A DNA stretch of 64,000 nucleotides from Sphingobacterium gobiense (GCF_002980575.1 NZ_PVBS01000004.1:124001-188000), one strand, 5' to 3'. Counted from the first letter of the stretch, positions 34,049-43,238 are shown. Program-made: numbers and translations. The notes: generated from the letters alone by a model not told the origin.

Positions 34049-34536
34049 GTGCGCAAACTTCTTTGCATCAGGGAAATGGTGATAATGTGATACGCGTCCG
34101 GATAGTCGAAATCGCTGCAGCCGAGATCGGCGTTCGGGAAGCCACCGGCAATAACGATGGAGAACGCGTGGAAGCGTACCTCGCCTACACGGGCTTGAGC
34201 AAGGGACATGCGTGGTGTGCCGCCTTTATTTCTTGGTGCTACGGGCAGGCAGGCTTAACCGAACCCTGTAATCCCTGGAGTCCAGCACTGTTTCCCAATG
34301 CGCGGACATATTGTAGGAGCAATGCTTGCGCGCATTCCAAGATAATGATAAAACCTGCAGACGTTTTCGGTATCTACAGCCACAGCGCGAACCGGATCAA
34401 TCATGTAGGGCTGGTGCGAGGCATAGCGGGGAAATACCTGCTTACAATAGAAGGCAATGTAGAGAACAAGGTGCTGTCAAAAAGGAGGCATTTGGCAACG
34501 GTTTACGCGCTGGCGAATTGGATAACGCATGATTAA
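33967..34536 (+). CDS. Secreted NlpC/CHAP-like peptidoglycan hydrolase (TIGR02594-like), endolysin-like
   Basis: A 189-residue cysteine peptidase/amidase. A short hydrophobic start (YSLFLGILFTAVC) suggests export. The catalytic part has RVRIVEIAAAEIGVREATG, HAWCAAFISWCY with Cys84, NHVGLVRG with His146, and LLTIEGNVEN giving Glu162 or Asn164 as third residue. This is the TIGR02594/CHAP-like pattern seen in phage endolysins and in bacterial wall hydrolases. It overlaps the membrane-protein gene before it by 82 bp and is followed after 12 bp by a spanin-like gene. A domesticated hydrolase is possible, but the gene order is that of a lysis cassette. Confidence 0.85.
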   Translation: MATMYSLFLGILFTAVCSNLDAVDHTISAQTSLHQGNGDNVIRVRIVEIAAAEIGVREATGNNDGERVEAYLAYTGLSKGHAWCAAFISWCYGQAGLTEPCNPWSPALFPNARTYCRSNACAHSKIMIKPADVFGIYSHSANRINHVGLVRGIAGKYLLTIEGNVENKVLSKRRHLATVYALANWITHD

Positions 34537-34548
34537 TTCTTCTTCACC

Positions 34549-34983
34549 ATGAAACATATACTCATTTTATTCATTATAACAGCTATGTTCTCCTGCCGTT
34601 CCTATCGGGAAAAGACTCGTCAGGAGCGTAGCGCGGTTCAGTTCTTGGAGGCAAGCAGTGATATCAGTTACGGTTTCCGGCTTACCGAAAAAGACAGTCA
34701 AAACCGCGCCTGGTATTTTGCTACAGACAGTGTGCTGTATTTCCATCCCGAATATGGATTGATCAGCAACGGCGGGCGTCTCCATGTCAGTGAAAGTCGA
34801 ATCGGCCTGCAACAAGTGCAGGTCGAGGTTGACTCTCTGGAAAAGCAGCGGACGGAGATAGCCACGCAGACACAGGAGCATGAGTCGCGAACCCGGTACA
34901 GCACCCCATGGTGGATTTGGGGACTGGGTGGGTTAAGCATTATCGCAGCCATAATCGCTCGAAGGGTTTACGGCAGAGGGTAG
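34549..34983 (+). CDS. Lipoprotein with C-terminal membrane helix, unimolecular-spanin-like
   Basis: A 144-residue protein with an N-terminal lipoprotein signal (ILILFIITAMFSC, Cys16), a periplasmic middle region that ends in a predicted coiled coil (VQVEVDSLEKQRTEIATQTQ, about 91-110) and a C-terminal membrane helix WWIWGLGGLSIIAAIIA (about 121-137) with basic end RRVYGRG. An outer-membrane lipid anchor plus an inner-membrane helix joined by a periplasmic rod is the defining plan of u-spanins (phage T1 gp11 type), which fuse inner and outer membrane in the last step of lysis. No primary-sequence match is claimed. Position after holin-like and endolysin-like genes supports the call. Confidence 0.6.
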   Translation: MKHILILFIITAMFSCRSYREKTRQERSAVQFLEASSDISYGFRLTEKDSQNRAWYFATDSVLYFHPEYGLISNGGRLHVSESRIGLQQVQVEVDSLEKQRTEIATQTQEHESRTRYSTPWWIWGLGGLSIIAAIIARRVYGRG

Positions 34984-35029
34984 AGATAAGTGTACCGATG
35001 GTCAAGGAAAAGGTTCATTAAGCAGACAA

Positions 35030-36139
35030 CTATGGTAGGTTCAATTGATACCGAACAGAACGCCCAGCTCCCTCCTGAACCAATACCCCCATTTCATGCA
35101 ATTGCTGTAAATCGCGCGTAGCGGTGGCTTTTGAGACCTTGGTAATGCCCATGTACTTCTTGGCCGTCATCCCTCCATCGAAACCCTCGGCTCCCTTGTC
35201 CAGCATTTTATTGATCGCCTTCCATTGCCGCTCGTCAAGCCGGGTTTTATACCGATCATAAAATTGCGCTTTCTTCAACGTAAACAGTACCATGGCTTTG
35301 GCAGCCCGCTGCGCATCCAGGATCACGCTTGCAAAATAAACCATCCATGCAGTGATGTCCAACGCACGCTGCGCTTCCTTCAACGCATCGTAATAAGCTT
35401 TTTTATTCGCCTCGATGGTTTTAGATAGGCTCAGCATAATGGGGCGTCCAAGCGATTGTGATAGTGCATTCTCCGCTATCGCCCGTCCGATGCGACCGTT
35501 GCCGTCTTCAAAGGGATGGATCGATTCGAAATACAGGTGTGCGATTGTCGACTTCAGTATGGCCTCGGGCACTTGCCCTTTTAGTGTGAAGTTTGCTGAA
35601 TTGTACCATCCGACAAAGCGTTCCATTTCCTCCGGTACCCGTGTCGATGGCGGTGCTTCGTAATGGACGATTTCCCGACCGTAGGCTCCAGAAACAATTT
35701 GCATAGGGGTATCGCCCTGTCGCCACTCGCCCGGATTGATACGCCCTACATTGGCAGCAAAAAGTAAGCGGTGCCAAGCTTTGAGCGTATCCAGAGTCAG
35801 CGGCTGTTGAAAGTTCTGTCTTACTTCCACCATCAATTGGGCCACGCCCGATGCCCGCTGATCTTTAACGCGGACCGGCGTATCGTTTAATCCCAGATTA
35901 TTCCGGATGGAAGACATCACGTCCTCACGACTTAAGTACTCTCCTTCGATTTCGGAGGTTTTTACCGCTTCCGAAAGCATGAGCTGGAGCAGAGTTTCTT
36001 GCTTGAGCGTATCCGGTAATCCTTGGATAAGGCCATTGACTTCTCCCGTTTCCTGTGCGAAAGCAAGAATAAATGGCTGAATTTCCGCGATGTCGTAAGT
36101 AAAGTTAGGCCATCCCTGTAGTTGCCAATTATACATCAT
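35030..36139 (-). CDS. Fic-family AMP-transferase with C-terminal winged helix
   Basis: A 369-residue Fic protein: a DUF4172-type N-terminal region with the self-inhibition motif (S/T)xxxE(G/N) as TSEIEG (61-66), the Fic core with active site HPFEDGNGRIGR (208-219), and a C-terminal winged helix (MTAKKYMGITKVSKATATRDLQQLHEMGVLV, about 320-350, cited by position). It transfers AMP from ATP to a target protein hydroxyl; Glu65 would block ATP until released. The target is not known. Operator-like inverted repeats TGAGCCGATT overlap the promoter just upstream, and the winged helix could bind them, so self-control is plausible. Confidence 0.93.
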   Translation of the reverse strand: MMYNWQLQGWPNFTYDIAEIQPFILAFAQETGEVNGLIQGLPDTLKQETLLQLMLSEAVKTSEIEGEYLSREDVMSSIRNNLGLNDTPVRVKDQRASGVAQLMVEVRQNFQQPLTLDTLKAWHRLLFAANVGRINPGEWRQGDTPMQIVSGAYGREIVHYEAPPSTRVPEEMERFVGWYNSANFTLKGQVPEAILKSTIAHLYFESIHPFEDGNGRIGRAIAENALSQSLGRPIMLSLSKTIEANKKAYYDALKEAQRALDITAWMVYFASVILDAQRAAKAMVLFTLKKAQFYDRYKTRLDERQWKAINKMLDKGAEGFDGGMTAKKYMGITKVSKATATRDLQQLHEMGVLVQEGAGRSVRYQLNLP

Positions 36140-36157
36140 GAGCTAATCATATTTCTT

Positions 36158-36211
36158 AATCGGCTCAAATTTAAGCAAAAAGTGAGCCGATTACAAGTTT
36201 TATTCGGCTCA
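36158..36211 (-). promoter_or_regulatory. fic promoter with three operator half-sites
   Basis: On the minus strand TTG (36196-36194), 20 bases, TAAATTTG (36173-36166): an exact -33/-7 match. AATCGGCTCA (36158-36167) and TGAGCCGATT (36183-36192) form an inverted repeat overlapping the -7 box and the spacer, and a third half-site TCGGCTCATTAA starts at 36204. Binding at these sites would block polymerase. Confidence 0.7.
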
Positions 36212-36361
36212 TTAATCAATCTTTCAGACACGCTCAGATCGGGACTGTCGCAATCGAAAAGCAGGTAATACGAGCGCCATGTTTTTGCCAAATCATTTCA
36301 AGATAACTTGTTCGCTACGAAAAAAGTTGTTTATTTTACCGGCGCAATAGACACGATCAAC

Positions 36362-36946
36362 TTGAAGACTTACCACAGCTTTTCTGACGAAGAATTATGG
36401 ATCTTGATCCGAGACGGAAACCAGTTCGCATTTGCAGCGCTTTACAACAGGTATTGGGAGAAGTTGCTAAACACAGCGTACAGTCGATTGGACGACCCGG
36501 TGGCTGCTCAAGATGTTGTTCAACAGCTGTTTATTGATATCTACGTCAATCGGGATAAGATCGTCATCCAGTCTTCGTTGGTCGCCTATCTGCAGGTTGC
36601 CTTAAAATACAAAGTGATCGATCGTTATCGGCAGCGATTAAAAATCGATAATAAGCTGGTATCGCTGAAGGAGGCTGCTACGATGTGTTCGGATTCCATG
36701 GAAGAAGCGATCGAAGCTAAGCATGCAATGGATAAGCTTGGGGAACTACTGATTCTATTGCCTGAAAAATGCCGCCAGGTATTTGAGTTGAGTCGATTTG
36801 AAGAAAAATCCCAAGCGGAAATCAGCGAAGAGCTGAATATCTCCGTTAGTACGGTAAAAAAACACATGAATAAGGCGATCAGCATACTACGATCGGCCAT
36901 GAAGAGCGATTTCTTGCTCTTTATTTTGCTTTACAGGTATCTGTAG
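36362..36946 (+). CDS. ECF sigma factor (FecI-like) of a sigma/FecR/SusC relay
   Basis: A sigma-70 family factor of about 194 residues: FSDEELWILIRDGNQFAFAAL and DPVAAQDVVQQLFIDIY (region 2), SLVAYLQVALKYKVIDRYRQ, and region 4 ILLPEKCRQVFELSRFEEKSQAEISEEL with recognition helix ISVSTVKKHMNKAISIL. There is no ATG before the conserved start; I use the TTG at 36362 (KTYHSFSDEE follows), which gives the normal length. A TTG at 36308 would add 18 residues unlike the family. It is followed by FecR, an STN-containing SusC and SusD, so it is expected to be freed when the receptor binds ligand and to switch on that operon. Confidence 0.9.
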   Translation: MKTYHSFSDEELWILIRDGNQFAFAALYNRYWEKLLNTAYSRLDDPVAAQDVVQQLFIDIYVNRDKIVIQSSLVAYLQVALKYKVIDRYRQRLKIDNKLVSLKEAATMCSDSMEEAIEAKHAMDKLGELLILLPEKCRQVFELSRFEEKSQAEISEELNISVSTVKKHMNKAISILRSAMKSDFLLFILLYRYL

Positions 36947-37051
36947 AAAAAATATTTACAATTCGAGTAGAACCTACGTTAATTTATTGCGACTTTATTA
37001 TTAACAAGCGGTGAATTATTCACGTAAGGACTAACGTATTACAGCAAGGTT

Positions 37052-38221
37052 ATGAGCGATAAAGCGATGAAGATCCGTCTCCAACAGCTTATGGACAGGT
37101 TTATGGAGGGCACATTGACGGACGTGGAAGCAGAGGAGCTTTCCATCTGGTACGAACAGCACGCGGAGGTTAATTTTTTTGATGATTTTCCAGATATCGA
37201 CCGGGAGTCGCTACGCCATATCATGATGGAGAATGTCATGCATGGCGCAGGGATCCGCCAGCCAACTCGTGCCCCTTGGATGCGGCGAATGTTTCCGATA
37301 ATTGCCGCCGCTGCTGCCGCAGTGATTGTTATGATGACGGTTTACTGGCGAGACTATGCTTCCAACAAACGAAATACGATCGCTAGTGAAACAATCTTGC
37401 CGGCCAATGAAGATGCCACGCTTCAACTTTCCGATGGGCAGTTGCTGGATTTGGCAACTATGGCTACTGGCGACAGTACAATCGACGAAGGAATTGCTAT
37501 TTATAAAAACCAAAACGGAGAGATCGAATATAAAGTGGTTTCCGATAGGGCACATCTCGGGGTCAATGTGGTGCGGTCGCCATTGGGTAGTGTGGTTCGG
37601 GTTGTCTTGCCAGACGGTAGTCGCGTGGTTTTAAATGCGCGCTCTGAGTTGCGCTATAGTCTAAATATGATGCAGGATAGTGTTCGATATATCCAGCTCA
37701 GCGGAGAGGCCCATTTTACGGTCAAGCATACCGATAATGACAAACCCTTCGTCGTTCAGTCAGCAGGTCAGGAGGTGTTTGTATTGGGAACCGTGTTCAA
37801 CGTCGAAGCTTATGCCGGAAGTGAGCCTATCAAAACGAGCCTCCAAGAGGGGCGTGTGGAATTAAAGATTAATCAAGTAAAAGGTAGGATACCGTTGCGC
37901 CCAGGACAACAGCTCGTTCTCGAGCGGCAAAAGCATGATTATGTGATTAAACCTTTTAGTGCAGAAACAGAGCTCGATTGGGTGGATGGTAACTTCATTT
38001 TTCAGGGTGACGAGCTATTTGGCGTACTGAAACGTATTGCGGACTGGTATGATCTGGAACTCGATGTTCCACACAAAAAAGTCAAACAATATACGGTCTA
38101 CGGCGTCATTTCACGTAAAAAACCGCTGAGCGATATCCTTTCCGTCTTAGAACAATCGGTCGGTTTACGGTTTGGTGTGGAGGAAGAGCCATCAGGAAAG
38201 AAACTACTAGTTCTATTGTAA
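37052..38221 (+). CDS. FecR-family anti-sigma factor
   Basis: A 389-residue inner-membrane signal relay. The N-terminal cytoplasmic part (about 1-78, FMEGTLTDVEAEELSIWYE) binds the sigma factor; a membrane helix of Ile/Ala/Val (MFPIIAAAAAAVIVMMTVYW, 80-99) follows; the periplasmic FecR domain (about 165-275) has VRSPLGSVVRVVLPDGSRVV, LNARSELRYS, GEAHFTVKH, PFVVQSAGQEVFVLGTVFNV and a C-terminal DUF4974-like domain (FIFQGDELFGVLKRIADWY, PLSDILSVLEQS). It lies between the sigma gene and the STN-type susC, whose N-terminal domain should contact the periplasmic part. Confidence 0.95.
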   Translation: MSDKAMKIRLQQLMDRFMEGTLTDVEAEELSIWYEQHAEVNFFDDFPDIDRESLRHIMMENVMHGAGIRQPTRAPWMRRMFPIIAAAAAAVIVMMTVYWRDYASNKRNTIASETILPANEDATLQLSDGQLLDLATMATGDSTIDEGIAIYKNQNGEIEYKVVSDRAHLGVNVVRSPLGSVVRVVLPDGSRVVLNARSELRYSLNMMQDSVRYIQLSGEAHFTVKHTDNDKPFVVQSAGQEVFVLGTVFNVEAYAGSEPIKTSLQEGRVELKINQVKGRIPLRPGQQLVLERQKHDYVIKPFSAETELDWVDGNFIFQGDELFGVLKRIADWYDLELDVPHKKVKQYTVYGVISRKKPLSDILSVLEQSVGLRFGVEEEPSGKKLLVLL

Positions 38222-38243
38222 ATATATTTATTAATCAACCATT

Positions 38244-41200
38244 ATGAAGAAAAATTTCTTATTTATGTTCGTCCTTTTACTGGTCGTCAATGCTTATGGA
38301 TATGCCGTTGCACAAAAGGTATCGATCCGAGGGAAGCAACTGTCGCTTTTTCAAGCATTGACCGAGATTCGTAAGCAGACGGGCATTGATTTTGTGATTA
38401 CGGGAGATCACCAACGGCAAAGCCGCAAGATGGATCTTCAATTGAATGAGGTCTCATTAACCGAAGCATTGAAAGTCATTTTCAACCAACAAGACTTCGG
38501 TTATGAACTATCTAAAGAAACGATCGTCACGGTAAGGCGGACAACGACCGAGCGCAGTGCCGATAAGGTAGTGCAAGCCCTGCCGCAAGAGCGGATTAAC
38601 GTACGCGGTCGGGTGGTTGACTCGTTGGGGAATGCCATACCGGGCGTGTCGGTTCATATCATTCCACTAGATTCCAATAAGCCTATTATCCGGCAGACCT
38701 ATACCAATCAGGACGGCGATTTTCTATTGGAAAATGTTCCCGACCAGACACGGGTCGAATTTCGGTTGATTGGATACAAGGTACAGGTCATGCCACGTCG
38801 CGCCGATTTAGGTACGATTATCCTACAAAGGGAAATAAATGTGCTGGAGAGACTGGTTGTCACCGGTTATCAAACCCGTAGAGCTTCCGAAGTTACTGGA
38901 TCTGTTCAATCTGTCAGTGGCGAAGAACTCCGTAGCACTGTAAGTACGCCTAACGTACTATCGATGTTGAAAGGAAAGACCAGTGGTTTGTACATAACCG
39001 AGAGTAATGGTGAAGCTGGGCAAAGAGGTCAGGTCGTGATGCGCGGCCAATCTTCGATGACGACGCAATCTACTCAAACCAATAATTACCTAGGACCACT
39101 GATTGTTGTAGATGGTGTCATCACCAACTACCAGTCCTTGCAGGACGCGGTCAACCCCGCAGATATTGAAGATGTATCTGTGCTACGGGATGCCGCTTCG
39201 ACGGCGATCTATGGATCGCGCGCAGCGCAAGGTGTCATTCTCGTGACCACCAAGCGGGGGCAGTTGGGTAAGAGTATGGTCGAAGCACGTGTGCAGACCG
39301 GCGTAATCCAACCGGTCCGGGATATCCGTTTTATGAATACCACCGAATTGATTGACTTTATGGATACCCAGATGACTCGGTATTGGGAACAGACGCCCTC
39401 CATACGTGTTACCTATCCCAACGTGGCCGACTTTATTCGAGAGCGGCGGGTATACACCGACGAGGATCGTACCCGTAATTTCAACTGGGAGGATGCGATT
39501 TATAGCAACGGCAATTTTACCAATACCGAAGTTGGGGTACGACATGGGGGAGAGAAAACAAGCTTTTACGCCGGTGTGGGTTGGTTTAAAGAAAACGGAG
39601 CGCTCTACGATAATACCTTTGACCGGAAGAATATACGGATCAATATCGACCATCAGGTATCGCAGAAATTCCATACCTCGATTAACGTGAGTTCGATTAT
39701 TGATCGTCGGTCACGGCGAAACGGTGTTCCTGACTTATACATGATCCAACCTTTTATGTATCCGTATGATGCCAATGGCAATTTACGGGACAGCCTTCCC
39801 GTGAGACAATCGAGCAACTACGGCGAACCCTTTACGACCTGGTCACAAAACTTTCTGGCCGAGACGCCGTACGATAATACAAACTTAAATACAACTCAAA
39901 ATCATTTGGCGAGTTTGCGTTTGAAATATGACATCCTTCCCTATCTGAGTGTACAAAGTTCCAATTCGGTAAATTATATGGGGACAAGCGGCAACTCCTA
40001 TATGGATCCGCGGTCATATACCGGTAAGTATGCAGGCTTTCCTTATCTGTTTAGTCCTACAAGCCCTATATTGCCCAATGGATCTTTGCAAATTAGCGAG
40101 ACTAAATTTTTCGATTACTTGATGTCAAACACATTGAATTTTCGAAAGACCTATGGCGAAGCACATACTTTTACAGCCCTTGTTGGACAGGAATGGGGGA
40201 AACGGACAACTGAGAATATGGCCATCGATTTTTATGGTCTTTTGCCCGGTGAGCGTAATGCAGGGGCTGCGCAATCTGTTGGAGACGTAATTGGCCTTGC
40301 TTACGGTTGGCCATACAGGCCCGATGGCTATGTACGCGAGCGCGCGACTTTTTCTGTGTTTGGACAAGCGGATTACAATTATGCCGGACGTTATATGCTT
40401 TCCGGATCCGTCCGTACCGATGCCACGACTAATTTTGGGCGGGACAGTCGGTATGGAACGTTCTTTTCCTTCAGTGGCGGCTGGTTAATTTCCCAAGAGG
40501 ACTTTTTTAAGGATGTCCGTGTTGTGAATAACTTGCGGCTTCGTGCATCCTACGGTACTTCTGGTCGGGACCTCGGTGATGGTTATTTAAATACGACATT
40601 TTACCAAGAAGGACGACGTTATGAACAATTGGAAAATATTGGAGCAACGATTTCGCAATTGGAAAACCCGGTAATTTCTTGGGAGACTTTACACAATACC
40701 AATCTTGGACTGGATGCGACATTTCTAAATAACCGTATTGACCTGGTTCTCGATGTGTATCATAAACGCAGTGATGGCTTATTACAACAGGTGATCTTGC
40801 CTTCTGCGCAGGGTGCGCTCAGTCAATTTCAGAACGTCGGTCAGATTGTGAACCGCGGTATAGAGGTGATGCTCAATACACATAATGTGAAAACAACAAA
40901 TTTCAACTGGCATTCGAGTTTTAATTTCAGCTATAATAAGAATGAGATTACCAAACTTTATCAGGATTCATTATTAGATTCCTATTCGCGCTCGTATTAT
41001 CGAAATATAGGTGATGATATTAACGTCATCAAGGCCGTCCGTTTTGCGGGAATCAATCCCGAAAATGGAAATATGCAGCACTATAACTTTGATGAGAACG
41101 GTAATGAGATTATTGTCGAAGGGATCGGATCTGCAACCAATTTGCGGAACTGGCAAACCGTTGGGCAGGCAACCCCACGTTTTTTTGGAGGCTTTTCCAA

Positions 41201-41708
41201 TACCTTTCAATACAAGAACTTTACCTTGAGCGCCGACTGGTGGTTTCAGGTAGGAAATTACACACAGATGGCCTTAGTGAACAATTTTCAGGCGCCTACT
41301 GCTCCGCGGTTAGGACGTAATAATGTGGTGTTTGCTGACAACCAACGTGTCTGGCAGGGGCCGGGTGATACCGACGCGAATTATCCTGATGTATTTAGCC
41401 TAGACCCTAATGCTTGGCAGGCATTGACATATCGATCGTCAAGAATCTGGGGTAACGCCAGCCATGCGCGGTTACGGACTGCCCGATTGACCTATAGCTT
41501 GTCTGAAACAGCGTTGACGACACTCAGAATGAGCAGGGCCGACATCTTTATCAGCGGCGACAACTTATGGGTAATCAAGCATAAAGATTTTGTGGGCGCT
41601 GATCCCGAAGGTGCCGTATTAGGGGGGGTTAATACAAGTTTTGGCGGCGCAGGGACAGGTTTTGCTAACCCGAGACGCTTTGTGGTAGGTGTTCAAGTTA
41701 CATTTTAA
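38244..41708 (+). CDS. SusC/RagA-family receptor with N-terminal STN signalling domain
   Basis: A 1154-residue TonB-linked receptor. Signal peptide (LFMFVLLLVVNAYGYAVAQ), STN domain (about 25-105, LFQALTEIRKQTGIDFVI, VSLTEALKVIFNQQDFGY), carboxypeptidase-like domain (INVRGRVVDSLGNAIPGVSV, about 120-200), SusC linker LVVTGYQTRRASEVTGSV, plug (SGLYITESNGEAGQRGQVVMRG, cited by start; PLIVVDGVITNYQSLQDAVNP; VSVLRDAASTAIYGSRAAQGV) and barrel to the final FVVGVQVTF. The STN domain pairs it with the FecR and sigma factor encoded just upstream. SusD follows after 15 bp. No glycan-degrading enzyme is nearby; the four thioredoxin genes downstream hint at a thiol-linked or non-glycan substrate. Confidence 0.96.
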   Translation: MKKNFLFMFVLLLVVNAYGYAVAQKVSIRGKQLSLFQALTEIRKQTGIDFVITGDHQRQSRKMDLQLNEVSLTEALKVIFNQQDFGYELSKETIVTVRRTTTERSADKVVQALPQERINVRGRVVDSLGNAIPGVSVHIIPLDSNKPIIRQTYTNQDGDFLLENVPDQTRVEFRLIGYKVQVMPRRADLGTIILQREINVLERLVVTGYQTRRASEVTGSVQSVSGEELRSTVSTPNVLSMLKGKTSGLYITESNGEAGQRGQVVMRGQSSMTTQSTQTNNYLGPLIVVDGVITNYQSLQDAVNPADIEDVSVLRDAASTAIYGSRAAQGVILVTTKRGQLGKSMVEARVQTGVIQPVRDIRFMNTTELIDFMDTQMTRYWEQTPSIRVTYPNVADFIRERRVYTDEDRTRNFNWEDAIYSNGNFTNTEVGVRHGGEKTSFYAGVGWFKENGALYDNTFDRKNIRINIDHQVSQKFHTSINVSSIIDRRSRRNGVPDLYMIQPFMYPYDANGNLRDSLPVRQSSNYGEPFTTWSQNFLAETPYDNTNLNTTQNHLASLRLKYDILPYLSVQSSNSVNYMGTSGNSYMDPRSYTGKYAGFPYLFSPTSPILPNGSLQISETKFFDYLMSNTLNFRKTYGEAHTFTALVGQEWGKRTTENMAIDFYGLLPGERNAGAAQSVGDVIGLAYGWPYRPDGYVRERATFSVFGQADYNYAGRYMLSGSVRTDATTNFGRDSRYGTFFSFSGGWLISQEDFFKDVRVVNNLRLRASYGTSGRDLGDGYLNTTFYQEGRRYEQLENIGATISQLENPVISWETLHNTNLGLDATFLNNRIDLVLDVYHKRSDGLLQQVILPSAQGALSQFQNVGQIVNRGIEVMLNTHNVKTTNFNWHSSFNFSYNKNEITKLYQDSLLDSYSRSYYRNIGDDINVIKAVRFAGINPENGNMQHYNFDENGNEIIVEGIGSATNLRNWQTVGQATPRFFGGFSNTFQYKNFTLSADWWFQVGNYTQMALVNNFQAPTAPRLGRNNVVFADNQRVWQGPGDTDANYPDVFSLDPNAWQALTYRSSRIWGNASHARLRTARLTYSLSETALTTLRMSRADIFISGDNLWVIKHKDFVGADPEGAVLGGVNTSFGGAGTGFANPRRFVVGVQVTF

Positions 41709-41723
41709 CCGATATTATCAATC

Positions 41724-43217
41724 ATGAAAAAGATACAAAAAATGACAATATATAAGCAACGTATATTCTTGGTGTCGGTTTTCCTAACTATTTTATTTGT
41801 TGTGGGATGTGGCAAGCAGTTGGATGAACTCCGCCCACACAATGTGATTTTTGAGGACGCACAGTTCGACCGGCCCGAGGGGTACAGTAAGGCGGTTACG
41901 GGACTTTATGCATTGGTAGCTAGTGGACCAGAGGCCTCATATGTTGGAGGCTTTACCGATCAACAGATTTTCTTTTCAGAAGCAAAGGGCAACACGATCA
42001 AATCCCTGGATGCGCAGATCAATAGACTAACGGACGTATTTGACTACATCAACTCTTCCAATAAGGATCTTTCAGATAGTTATACCTATTGGCGCAATGC
42101 TTACAATGTGATGCTGCATATCAATAAAATTCTTGGAAGGATAGCTCCTGAGGAAACCAATCCAACCATATTGCAGGCCAAAGGAGAAGCACTTTTTATG
42201 AGAGCCTATGTGTATTTTAATCTCGTACGGCTCTATGGCAAGCCTTACTATCAGGAACCAAATACTTCGCCAGGTGTCATGTTGGTGCTGATGGATGATT
42301 TATCCCCGGACTTTGCTCCGGCGCGCGCCTCCGTCGAGGAAGTGTATCAGCAAGTTATTGCAGATCTCGAAGCTGCTATGCCTTTGCTGCAAGAGCAGAA
42401 ATCGAACAGTTATGCCAGCCGGAGTGCAGCCGATGCGCTACTTTCCCGCGTGCAATTGTATAGAGGCGGTACGTTTACTGCTCCTAATCGCGAAGCCAAC
42501 GAAAAAGCCTTTACGCACGCTGATCGGGTGATTCGCGAAGGCGGATATACGCTGTTGCAAGGTGAAGAATACCGGACGTATTACGATACGGGCAATATTG
42601 GGAATAAAGAAGATATTTTCGCCATCAATGGGGAATATATGAATGGACAGATTGCTAGCCGCTGGAAAATGCCCCCGCAAATAAACTACACCGGGGGCTT
42701 GTATCGGCCATCACCATACTTACTTTCCCTGATGGAAGAGGAGGACATGCGCTGGGCTTTCTATGTGGAAAATCTGACGCCCGGATTTCCCGATGATAAT
42801 ATCGCGGTCAATAAGTACAACATTGGCTACGATGCTATATACAGTCGTTCTCCGTACCGCGTGTTGCGGCTTGCTGAAATGTATTTGAACCGGGCAGAGG
42901 CGCTCGTGAAGCTAGGGCGCGATGCGGAGGCACTTGCAGATGTCAATACCATTCGGCAGCGCGCAGGCTTGGAAATTCTCTCCGGACTTTCAGGAGAGGT
43001 ATTATTCAGAGAGATTCTCAAGCAGCGGAAAATTGAGCTGGCATTCGAAGGCCACGCAAGCTATGATGAGTTCCGAAATGGTCTTCCCATGGTACGTAAT
43101 TATGTATCTGGTCGTTCTGGAGAAATGACGGTACAACCCACAGATCCGGGGATATTGATGCAGATTCCAGATGAAGAAATTGCAGACAATCCGAATTTGG
43201 TGCCAAATCCGCGTTAA
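41724..43217 (+). CDS. RagB/SusD-family surface lipoprotein
   Basis: A 497-residue SusD partner with lipobox FVVGC (Cys29), then QLDELRPHNVIFEDAQFDRPEGYSKAVTGLY at the N-terminal face, TPR helices (AKGEALFMRAYVYFNLVRLYGKPY, SVEEVYQQVIADLEAAMPLL, YASRSAADALLSRVQLYRGG), VLRLAEMYLNRAEALVKLG, INTIRQRAGLE-like NTIRQRAGLEIL and RKIELAFEGHASYDEFR. It captures the ligand for the preceding SusC. Closely followed by four TlpA-like genes with 11-29 bp gaps, so all are likely on one transcript started at the sigma-controlled promoter. Confidence 0.95.
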   Translation: MKKIQKMTIYKQRIFLVSVFLTILFVVGCGKQLDELRPHNVIFEDAQFDRPEGYSKAVTGLYALVASGPEASYVGGFTDQQIFFSEAKGNTIKSLDAQINRLTDVFDYINSSNKDLSDSYTYWRNAYNVMLHINKILGRIAPEETNPTILQAKGEALFMRAYVYFNLVRLYGKPYYQEPNTSPGVMLVLMDDLSPDFAPARASVEEVYQQVIADLEAAMPLLQEQKSNSYASRSAADALLSRVQLYRGGTFTAPNREANEKAFTHADRVIREGGYTLLQGEEYRTYYDTGNIGNKEDIFAINGEYMNGQIASRWKMPPQINYTGGLYRPSPYLLSLMEEEDMRWAFYVENLTPGFPDDNIAVNKYNIGYDAIYSRSPYRVLRLAEMYLNRAEALVKLGRDAEALADVNTIRQRAGLEILSGLSGEVLFREILKQRKIELAFEGHASYDEFRNGLPMVRNYVSGRSGEMTVQPTDPGILMQIPDEEIADNPNLVPNPR

Positions 43218-43238
43218 ATAACTTATAAAAAAGACGAT

